Source: Verrucomicrobiales bacterium
GTDB lineage: Bacteria > Verrucomicrobiota > Verrucomicrobiia > Verrucomicrobiales > Akkermansiaceae
Reading direction: 5' to 3'
DNA: 5,307 nucleotides
Assembly: GCA_003483645.1 (NCBI GenBank)
Contig: DMYM01000237.1
Span: 1,166-6,472, forward strand
Positions 1-5,307 of the stretch are shown piece by piece. The translations under genes were made by a program, and so were the position numbers. Each line of letters opens with the position of its first letter. Positions within the stretch are counted from its first letter, which is position 1. The notes beneath the pieces are model-generated. The model had not been told where the DNA came from. It saw nothing but the letters and a program-made list of their open reading frames with translations, and searched no databases.

Positions 1-1213
1 TGATTCCGGGGCGCAGGCCGGCACCGGCCATCCAGATCGAGAAGCCGGCGCTGTTGTGGTCGCGTCCGGTGCTGTTCTCTCCGGGCTTGGATTCGGCGAA
101 GGGTGTGCGACCAAACTCGGTGGTGAAGGTGACGAGGGTGTCTTCGAGCAGGCCGCGTTGTTGGAGGTCGGTGAGGAGAGCGGCGACGGGTTGATCGATG
201 CGGACCGCCTCGCGGCTGTGATTGGGGATCATCTTCTCGTGAGCGTCCCAGCTGGCGCGGGGCATTCCGCCGAGAGGACCGCCAGAGAAGAGCTGCACAA
301 AGCGCACGCCGCGTTCCAGGAGGCGGCGGCCGAGGATGCAGTTGCGCGCAAAGTCGGCAGTAGGTTGTTCGTCCAGTCCGTAGAGCCGCCGGATAGACTG
401 CGGTTCGCTAGCGAGGTCGCTCATTTCGGGCACGGAGAGTTGCATCTGAGCGGCAAGTTCGTAGCTACGCAAGCGAGCCTCAAGGACCGCATCGACCCCA
501 CCGAGACGCGCGAGTTGTTGGCGATGCATGGCCAGGCGGAGGGTGTCGGTATCCCTGGTGAGTTCGGCACTGACAGATTGCGGCGGAAAGAGGTCGCGAA
601 CGGGATGACCTTTGGCTTGGAGGGGCACACCCTGGTGGCTGGCGGGTAAGAAGCCATGTCCCCAAGTGGAGACCCCGCCGCTAGGATTGCCCCGGCGATC
701 GGCGATGACGACATAGGAGGGCAGGGAGTTGGTCTCGGCCCCGAGTCCGTAGGAAAGCCAACTGCCAACGGTTGGGAATCCGTTGACCGGGAACCCGCTG
801 TTAGAAAGAAAGAGCGCGGGAGTGTGCAGGTTGGTGGTGCCCTGCATGGAGCGAAGGACGGTGAGCTGGTCGGCAACTTTGGCGAGATGGGGGAACAGGG
901 AGGAAACCCAGAGACCGCTTTGGCCGTGTTGGGCAAATTCCCAGTCGCTCTTGCGGAGCATTCCGACCCGATGGAAGTGCTTCTTGGTTTCGGCGGGCGG
1001 GGCCTTGCCGTGGAAGGTTGCAAGCTCTGGCTTGTAGTCGAAGGAGTCGACCTGGCTGAGGCCACCAACGAGGCAGATGTTGATAGCGCGCTTAGCGACG
1101 GGGCGGACAGGTTGGCGGTGGGATTCCGCGTGTAGCAAATGAGCAAAGGCGGTGGCGCCCAGGCCACAGGTGCCGAGGTTGAGGAAGCTGCGGCGATTGA
1201 GATCCGTGTTCAT
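1..1213 (-). CDS. DUF1501 family Tat-exported protein, C-terminus cut by window edge
   Basis: The reading frame is open from an ATG at 1213-1211 to the left edge, giving 404 codons with no stop. The N-terminus is a twin-arginine signal: NRRSFLNLG at residues 6-14, then a weakly hydrophobic stretch to HA|E near residue 29. DUF1501 landmarks follow in order: GGLSQVDSFDYKP at 50-62 (family form GGPSQ-D-FD-KP), WDAH at 322-325, EFGRTP at 366-371 and GRDHN at 383-387. From family knowledge, DUF1501 belongs to the alkaline phosphatase/sulfatase-like fold group, so the D and H residues in WDAH and GRDH may bind metal. The actual reaction is unknown. Family members usually run somewhat longer, so I infer that a few dozen C-terminal residues lie beyond base 1. 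The start overlaps the stop of the upstream DUF1553 gene (ATGA) and has no clear Shine-Dalgarno, which points to translational coupling. CGC supplies 24 of 31 arginines by hand count. Confidence 0.93.
   Translation of the reverse strand, partial: MNTDLNRRSFLNLGTCGLGATAFAHLLHAESHRQPVRPVAKRAINICLVGGLSQVDSFDYKPELATFHGKAPPAETKKHFHRVGMLRKSDWEFAQHGQSGLWVSSLFPHLAKVADQLTVLRSMQGTTNLHTPALFLSNSGFPVNGFPTVGSWLSYGLGAETNSLPSYVVIADRRGNPSGGVSTWGHGFLPASHQGVPLQAKGHPVRDLFPPQSVSAELTRDTDTLRLAMHRQQLARLGGVDAVLEARLRSYELAAQMQLSVPEMSDLASEPQSIRRLYGLDEQPTADFARNCILGRRLLERGVRFVQLFSGGPLGGMPRASWDAHEKMIPNHSREAVRIDQPVAALLTDLQQRGLLEDTLVTFTTEFGRTPFAESKPGENSTGRDHNSAGFSIWMAGAGLRPGI
1210..1213 (-). promoter_or_regulatory. ATGA stop/start overlap coupling DUF1553 and DUF1501 genes
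   Basis: The plus-strand bases TCAT at 1210-1213 read ATGA on the minus strand. The ATG starts the DUF1501 gene and the TGA ends the DUF1553 gene. Upstream there is only a weak GTGAG more than 15 bases away, so termination-reinitiation is the likely way the second gene is translated. This fixes the DUF1501 start and supports a single transcript for both genes. Confidence 0.85.
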
Positions 1214-3051
1214 TCGACGACAATAAACTCACTGCTATTGAAGAGGGCACGTCCCAGGGCGGCCAAGCCGTGGTTCTCGACCAGGGTGAGGGCGGCGTTG
1301 TGTTCTTCCTCGGCGGGTGGTCGGCCCACGGCGAGAATCCATGCCCGTTCGATCTGCGATTCGAGTTCGGCCCCGGCCTCCTTCTTCAGTCGGTCGGCAA
1401 AGTGATCGGCCATGCGCCAGATGAAACTGTTGTTTTGCAGGCTGAGTGCCTGGAGTGGCGTCGTGGTGACGCTGCGGCGGGGAGCGGTGCCCGACGGATC
1501 GGGACAATCGAGGCAATCGAGAAGAGTGCTTCGTTCGCCGCGAGGAGAAAAGCGGTAGATGGTACGACGATTGAATTCGGCGCCAACGGGATCGATCGGG
1601 AGATAGAAGTGGGCGCCGCCATTGACGATGGTCTTGGTGTCGTGGAAGCCTGGTCCTCCACGTTTTGGGTTGAGGACGCCAGCGACCGCGAGCAGAGCAT
1701 CGCGGACTGCTTCGCCTTCGAGGCGCTTGGGAGGAAAGCGCCAAAGGAACCGAGCTTCCTGATCGATGGCGGCGGCTTTCTGGCGGTAGGTGGCGGCCTG
1801 GCGATAGGATTGAGAGGTGACGATGAGGTGGTGCAGCTTTTTCAGGGAGTAGCCATTTGTACGAAACCAATGGGCAAGCCAGTCGAGGAGCTCCGGATGG
1901 CTCGGCGGGCCTCCGCTCTTTCCGAAGTCGCTGGGGGTGGACACGATTCCGGTTCCAAAGTGGTAGTGCCAGATGCGGTTGACGATGACGCGGGTGAAGA
2001 GGTCATTGTCTGGATGTGTGATCCACTCCGCGAGTTTCTTTCGGCGTTCAGAATCGTTGGAGCCGGCATCGAGCGCGAAGTCCGAGCTGGGATTTGCAAG
2101 GGCGGAGAGTCCACCGGGATTGACCTCTTCGCGGGGCTGCGTGGTATCGCCGCGGTGAAAGACGTGCATGACTTCCGATTTCTTTGAAACGACGGAGTAG
2201 CTTTTTTGCTTGGTCTTGGGGACGGGGTGACGGGTTCCTGCCAATGCAGCGGCAAGGCGGTAGTAGTCGGCGGTGGGAATGGGATCGGTGGGATGGTCGT
2301 GGCAGCGCGCACACTGGGCTGTGATACCGAGAAAGGCCTGGCTTAGCGTACCCACCATTTCCTCCAGTCCATCGTGACGTTCCTGGGCCGACATGATGTC
2401 GTTGGCACCACCGGGAGAGCGATGGACGCCAGCGACGAGGAAGCCAATTGCTTCCGCCTTGCCCGCGATTTGTTCCCGGGCGAATTGGTCGTAGGGAAAA
2501 TTGTCGTTGAGGGCCTGGATGACCCAGTCGCGATAGGGCCAGGCATTGCGGCGGGGTTCGTTGTACTCAAAGCCGTTGCTCTCTCCGTAGCGAGCGACAT
2601 CGAGCCAGTGGCGTGCCCAGCGTTCGCCGTAATTGGGAGAGGCGAGAAGGTCGTCGACGATGGCGCGGTAGTTTGTGTCCGAGGGGTCAGCGGTGAACTT
2701 CTCCAGAAGCTCGGGGCTTGGCGGCAGCCCGACGAGATTGAACGAGAGCCTGCGGATGAGGATGCGTGGAGTGGCGGGAGGGGAGGGCGCGAGCCCCGCC
2801 TCGTCGAGCCCCTTCAGGATGAAGCGATCGATGGGGTGGTGCAACCAGGAGTCGGGTCCATCGTTCGGGGGAGGAAGCGCGATTTTTTGGGCGGCAGCGA
2901 AGGCGTTCCAGCTGCGCGGCTGTTCCGCACGGAGCTCGCTACTCGCAAAGAGCAAGTAGAGGGTCAGGGCTGGAGCGAGAAATCGCAAACCAGCGCAGTG
3001 TCCGTCCAGCAACGCGTGGTGAAAAGAAAAAGATGAGGTTACCCTTGGCAC
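1210..3051 (-). CDS. DUF1549/DUF1553 (PSD1-type) secreted protein, compact form
   Basis: This 613-residue protein starts with GTG. An N-terminal export signal is visible: hydrophobic residues 24-36, with possible cleavage after LRA at residue 42. DUF1549 covers about 68-275, with HPIDRFI at 72-78, GERWARHWLDVARY at 142-155 and a CxxCH motif, CARCH, at 247-251 followed by DHPTDPIP. A linker with HRGDTTQPREEVNPGG at 299-314 leads to DUF1553 at about 334-595. Its landmarks are LFTRVIVNRIWHYHFG at 351-366, SHPELLDWLA at 384-393, KRLEGEAVRDALL at 442-454 and RRSVTTTPLQAL at 525-536. Many relatives carry an N-terminal planctomycete cytochrome-c-like domain (PSCyt1). It is absent here, and the frame closes upstream of 3051 without another start, so this is a short form. 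The CxxCH could bind haem, but this is not shown. A TTG at 2988 would give a tidier signal peptide (RFLAPALTLYLLFASSELRA), so the start is uncertain. The enzymatic role is unknown; family genes are almost always paired with DUF1501, as here. Confidence 0.93.
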   Translation of the reverse strand: MPRVTSSFSFHHALLDGHCAGLRFLAPALTLYLLFASSELRAEQPRSWNAFAAAQKIALPPPNDGPDSWLHHPIDRFILKGLDEAGLAPSPPATPRILIRRLSFNLVGLPPSPELLEKFTADPSDTNYRAIVDDLLASPNYGERWARHWLDVARYGESNGFEYNEPRRNAWPYRDWVIQALNDNFPYDQFAREQIAGKAEAIGFLVAGVHRSPGGANDIMSAQERHDGLEEMVGTLSQAFLGITAQCARCHDHPTDPIPTADYYRLAAALAGTRHPVPKTKQKSYSVVSKKSEVMHVFHRGDTTQPREEVNPGGLSALANPSSDFALDAGSNDSERRKKLAEWITHPDNDLFTRVIVNRIWHYHFGTGIVSTPSDFGKSGGPPSHPELLDWLAHWFRTNGYSLKKLHHLIVTSQSYRQAATYRQKAAAIDQEARFLWRFPPKRLEGEAVRDALLAVAGVLNPKRGGPGFHDTKTIVNGGAHFYLPIDPVGAEFNRRTIYRFSPRGERSTLLDCLDCPDPSGTAPRRSVTTTPLQALSLQNNSFIWRMADHFADRLKKEAGAELESQIERAWILAVGRPPAEEEHNAALTLVENHGLAALGRALFNSSEFIVVE

Positions 3052-3219
3052 TTCAAGTAGACGCGTCCCGCTTACCTGCCCGACAGGAAAGGGTCAGCAT
3101 CAATACCTACCTCACGCCCGGGGTATGCGGGAGTTCTTCCGGTTCAGGATGGAGTAATGCGATACCGGGAATCTCCTGGTGGGTATTCAATTCCGGACCG
3201 GCAGCGGGCAGAACTCGGT
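3052..3219 (-). other. Intergenic gap between propeller gene and DUF1553 gene
   Basis: No frame here looks coding: all three minus-strand frames meet stops and none resembles a PSCyt1 cytochrome domain. It contains a weak dyad at 3165-3172 and 3190-3196 (CCGGGAAT against ATTCCGG, seven pairs with one bulged base and a 17-base loop). The dyad lies 24 bases past the propeller stop but has no T-run after it, so it is not a convincing terminator. No strong Shine-Dalgarno precedes the GTG at 3051. The gap is long enough to hold a separate promoter for the DUF1553-DUF1501 pair, but I could not identify good -35/-10 boxes. It is also where codon use changes between neighbouring genes. Confidence 0.6.
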
Positions 3220-4509
3220 TCACCCGGAAGGGTCCTGGATACGATAAAGGTGTTTTCCGGTGCGAATATAAAGTGCCTTGCCGTCCACGGCCGGGGTGGC
3301 CATCAACTGCTCTCCGGCCAGTGGGTTGATGCTCAGGACTTCCAGTTTCCGCGCGGGCCTGATCACGGTGCAGATCGAATCCTCGTTAAATAAATAAATT
3401 CGCCCTCTGGCGTGGATCGGGGAAGCCGAGTAAGCGCCTTTCATCCGTTCCTGCCAGATGAGCTTGCCGGTTTTCGCCTCGAGGCAGGAAGCTATTCCGT
3501 TTCGGTTCACCAGGAAGAGCAGATCCTCGACAAGAAGGGGTGAGGCCCTCGCCGGCATCCGCTTGGTTTCTCTCCAGACCACATGAGTATCCGTCACGTC
3601 CCCGCTGCCATCGGGGCGGATGGCCCAGAGTTCGGGACTGTCCCGATCTATGATGGCAAAGAGAAGACCGCTTCCGAACACCGGCCTGGGAGCGATTGAC
3701 CAGCCCCGGTGCCGGGCCTTCCACAGTTCCTTCCCGGTGAGAGGGTCGTAGGAAAAGACCCCCCTGCCCCCCACCCCTACCAGCTGGGTGGTATTGCCGC
3801 GGGGAATAAGGGTCGGCATCCCGTAGGCTTTCCGTTGGTGAACCGGCACCTTGCTGTAATCAATGGAGCGGTCGGTTTTCCAGACTGTTTCTCCAGTGGT
3901 TTTGTTGAGAGCAACCACGTATTGGACATCCCGGCCATCGACATGGACAACCAGGAAATCCCCGACAAGGAACGGGGAACTGGCCGGTCCTGCTCCCTTT
4001 TCATGATCACATTCAAGGTCGCGGCGGCTCCACAGAATCCGCCCGGTTGCGGTATCCAGACATGCCGTTCCGTAGGTCCCGAAATGCACGTAGACGCGTC
4101 CCTCCTCGATCACGGGAGTGGGAGTGGCATAGGTATTGGCCGCGGTGATCGACATGGCCGACTTCACATTGAAGACGTGAATATCATGCAGGATCTTGCC
4201 GGAATCCCTGTCCACACATACCGCAAAAAGCCTGCCCCCATCCCGGGTCGCGGTGGTCATCCAGACCTGGCGGTCCCAGATCACGGGCGAAGACCATCCC
4301 CGGTCGTGGATGGGGGTTTTCCAGACCACCTTCTTCTCATCCCACTTCAGGGGAAGGTCAGAAGACTGAGTGTGCCCATTGCCCAGGGGCCCTCGGAATT
4401 GCCACCAGCGCTCTTCAGCCAACACAATGTTCGCTGCAACCATGGCAGTAAACAGGATCATTGAGCTTTGCATGTCCGGTCCGGTTTTCCTGACGGGTGT
4501 GATCTTCAT
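3220..4509 (-). CDS. Secreted PQQ-like beta-propeller repeat protein (BamB-like)
   Basis: The frame ends at TGA 3220-3222. I chose the ATG at 4509, giving 429 residues. It provides a lysine/arginine-bearing n-region (MKITPVRK), a hydrophobic core at about 17-30, and a classic cleavage site VLA|EE at residue 31. The longest frame starts at 4563 and would place 48 residues before the core; an ATG at 4473 would leave no basic n-region. The mature part opens with RWWQFRGPLGNG (34-45), typical of this family. Propeller repeats then recur with the TG/SG-x-x-x-W signature: DSGKIL (102-107), ATGRILW (154-160), TTGETVW (204-210), LTGKELW (257-263) and KTGKLIW (346-352). These are consistent with a seven- or eight-blade PQQ/BamB-like propeller. 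The family serves as a binding scaffold or, in some members, as a quinoprotein. No dehydrogenase active-site domain is visible, so a scaffold or envelope role is more likely. Arginine codons are mixed (CGC 9 of 33, AGA/AGG 9 of 33). Confidence 0.88.
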   Translation of the reverse strand: MKITPVRKTGPDMQSSMILFTAMVAANIVLAEERWWQFRGPLGNGHTQSSDLPLKWDEKKVVWKTPIHDRGWSSPVIWDRQVWMTTATRDGGRLFAVCVDRDSGKILHDIHVFNVKSAMSITAANTYATPTPVIEEGRVYVHFGTYGTACLDTATGRILWSRRDLECDHEKGAGPASSPFLVGDFLVVHVDGRDVQYVVALNKTTGETVWKTDRSIDYSKVPVHQRKAYGMPTLIPRGNTTQLVGVGGRGVFSYDPLTGKELWKARHRGWSIAPRPVFGSGLLFAIIDRDSPELWAIRPDGSGDVTDTHVVWRETKRMPARASPLLVEDLLFLVNRNGIASCLEAKTGKLIWQERMKGAYSASPIHARGRIYLFNEDSICTVIRPARKLEVLSINPLAGEQLMATPAVDGKALYIRTGKHLYRIQDPSG

Positions 4510-4624
4510 CTCAGCCCCGGAGCGAGGCCATGGGGAAGGATTCATGGAATTCATAGAGCCCATAATTCAAGCCGTCACCAGCGTCAATATTATGTGTCCA
4601 GTGAACCTGGCAATGCCGCTGCTC

Positions 4625-4670
4625 GGCCCACAAGTGTGACATATGTCGGGAGGTCGAATTGCCTGTGGCC
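4625..4670. repeat. Imperfect dyad around a 10-bp palindrome, possible operator or leader structure
   Basis: GGCCCACA at 4625-4632 pairs with TGTGGCC at 4664-4670, seven pairs with one bulged C. Between them sits the perfect palindrome GACATATGTC at 4638-4647. The element is midway between the two divergent genes, where an operator would be expected, but a 10-bp palindrome can arise by chance. Regulatory function is inferred from position only. Confidence 0.35.
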
Positions 4671-4700
4671 CCTGACACTTCTTACCTTTCACCAGAAGCA

Positions 4701-4722
4701 GGCTCCGGGCGTCCCGGGAGCC
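4701..4722. repeat. GC-rich hairpin just upstream of the 4750 start
   Basis: GGCTCC at 4701-4706 pairs with GGAGCC at 4717-4722. Inside it, GGG 4707-4709 pairs with CCC 4713-4715 around a CGT loop, with one bulged G at 4716, for nine base pairs in total. It lies 27 bases before the ATG at 4750, so it would fall in the 5' leader if transcription starts upstream. Neither strand has a T-run after it, so it does not look like an intrinsic terminator. It could affect translation or be a protein-binding dyad. Confidence 0.5.
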
Positions 4723-4749
4723 CCTTCCAACCGAACCGACCTTGCGATC

Positions 4750-5307
4750 ATGAGTCAACCTACTGAAACAATGACCCTCGGCCAGTGGATCATCGAGCGG
4801 TCCCGACGTGGAATCAGCAGCTCCGGGGACTCGAGATTTCACCACCTCATCAAGAGATATACCCCTGAAGATTATGACCACCTTCTCTCCGCTCTGGCTG
4901 AAAATCCGGAAAAGAATCGAGAACTCTGCGCATCGGTTGCCTGGCTTTTGTGTCAACGGCCTCACCACAGAATGGGGATGTGGATAGCCTACGGCGGATA
5001 TGCCAAAGAACGGCTTGTGGCGTCGCTCGCAGGACTGAAAGCATATGAAACCCGAACCAGAAAATTGCTTTCACTTGGGTTGGGAGAACTTCGCCACGCA
5101 ATTCCTCACCCCGCCCTCGAGGCCGTGGCCAGAATTTGTCTCGGATCTGGATACAAACCTATTGAGCAGGAGAGGGCGAAAAGCACTGCGCCCACCTCTG
5201 ATCGATCTGATTGGAAGACCGTCTTCACCCGTGTCAGGGATGGTCAAGACGGACTGCCACGATTCTATGTGCGCGGCAGCCGAACAGAGCTATTTGGGTA
5301 TGATGGC
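4750..5307 (+). CDS. Unrecognised protein, C-terminus cut by window edge
   Basis: The frame is open from ATG 4750 through the last base, giving 186 codons without a stop. I do not recognise the family. Residues 9-145 look mainly helical and soluble, with LGQWIIERSRRG at 10-21, YTPEDYDHLLSALAENPEKNRELC at 37-60 (an acidic, amphipathic stretch), WLLCQRPHH at 65-73 and ARICLGSGYKPIEQERAK at 127-144. A hydrophilic, proline/serine-rich linker at about 145-153 precedes a second segment beginning DWKTVFTRVRDGQDG (154-168), so at least one further domain probably continues beyond the edge. There is no signal peptide or membrane segment, so the protein is probably cytoplasmic. Cysteines are at 60, 68 and 130, and His pairs at 31-32 and 72-73, but no known metal motif is formed. 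An alternative ATG lies at 4771 (residue 8); neither start has a clear Shine-Dalgarno. CGC serves only 2 of 20 arginines and AGA/AGG 7. The gene diverges from the propeller gene. Confidence 0.72.
   Translation, partial: MSQPTETMTLGQWIIERSRRGISSSGDSRFHHLIKRYTPEDYDHLLSALAENPEKNRELCASVAWLLCQRPHHRMGMWIAYGGYAKERLVASLAGLKAYETRTRKLLSLGLGELRHAIPHPALEAVARICLGSGYKPIEQERAKSTAPTSDRSDWKTVFTRVRDGQDGLPRFYVRGSRTELFGYDG

Larger units (their letters stand above)
4564..4749. promoter_or_regulatory. Divergent intergenic region with inverted repeats
   Basis: This non-coding stretch lies between the leftward propeller gene and the rightward gene at 4750. If the propeller starts at 4509 the region effectively extends to 4510. 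Both genes should have promoters here. I found no match close enough to a -35/-10 pair to name one; the best minus-strand hint is a TTGACG at about 4588-4583 with a poor -10. The frame upstream of 4750 stays open back to a stop at 4462-4464, but its translation reads as non-coding and its only start-like codons are GTG at 4594 and 4636 or non-standard ones. The inverted repeats are listed separately. Confidence 0.55.

Noticed and set aside
56..1135. Plus-strand open frames of 197 and 159 codons opposite the DUF1501 gene
   Set aside because: The minus strand carries diagnostic DUF1501 motifs through this whole stretch, so these are antisense shadows.
1270..2187. A 305-codon plus-strand open frame opposite the DUF1553 gene
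   Set aside because: It lies wholly antisense to a protein with clear family motifs, its translation resembles no family, and long antisense frames are expected opposite GC-rich codon usage.
2374..3036. A 220-codon plus-strand open frame
   Set aside because: It is antisense to the DUF1549 half of a recognised protein and has no recognisable motif or start signal.
3075..3087. Small hairpin CCTG-CCCGA-CAGG upstream of the DUF1553 start
   Set aside because: A four-pair stem is too short to separate from chance.
3165..3196. Dyad after the propeller stop as an intrinsic terminator
   Set aside because: It has only seven pairs with a bulge, a 17-base loop, and no T-run following on the minus strand.
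3709..4464. A 251-codon plus-strand open frame opposite the propeller gene
   Set aside because: The opposite strand encodes regular propeller repeats across the same interval.
4570..4600. Minus-strand TTGACG as a -35 box for the propeller gene
   Set aside because: The hexamer at the right spacing (TTATGG) is a poor -10, so the promoter call is not supportable.
4567..4968. A 133-codon minus-strand open frame crossing the divergent region
   Set aside because: It overlaps the plus-strand 4750 gene and the hairpin region. Its translation looks low in coding character, and the plus frame is open further and reads more like protein.

Overview
The window looks like a chromosomal piece of a Planctomycetota- or Verrucomicrobiota-type bacterium (PVC superphylum). 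The main reason is a DUF1549/DUF1553 protein directly coupled to a Tat-exported DUF1501 protein, a pairing that is highly expanded in those phyla. A secreted PQQ-type beta-propeller protein next to it fits the same background. This lineage call rests on family knowledge; no rRNA or other marker gene is present.

Layout, right to left for the minus strand. A secreted beta-propeller protein runs from about 4509 (or 4563) down to 3220. A 168-bp gap (3052-3219) follows. Next is a 613-residue DUF1549/DUF1553 protein from a GTG at 3051 down to 1210. It overlaps by ATGA the start of a DUF1501 protein (1213 down to base 1), which is cut by the window edge after 404 codons. All three products carry export signals, so they should act in the periplasm or at the cell envelope. 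The last two are translationally coupled and probably form one functional unit, whose biochemical role is not established. On the plus strand, diverging from the propeller gene, a coding region opens at 4750 and runs off the right edge (186 codons seen). I do not recognise its product.

The 186-240 bp between the divergent starts is non-coding and holds several inverted repeats: a GC-rich hairpin at 4701-4722, a 10-bp palindrome at 4638-4647, and a longer imperfect dyad around that palindrome. No tRNA, rRNA, CRISPR array, insertion sequence or convincing intrinsic terminator was seen.

The most notable signal is a change in codon use at the 3052-3219 gap. The DUF1553-DUF1501 pair uses CGC for most arginines and almost no AGA/AGG, whereas the propeller gene and the unknown plus-strand gene use mixed arginine codons. 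This suggests the pair has a different history or different selection from its neighbours. I see no clear sign of a complete undescribed multi-gene system here. The unrecognised 4750 gene is the best candidate for new biology, but it is incomplete.
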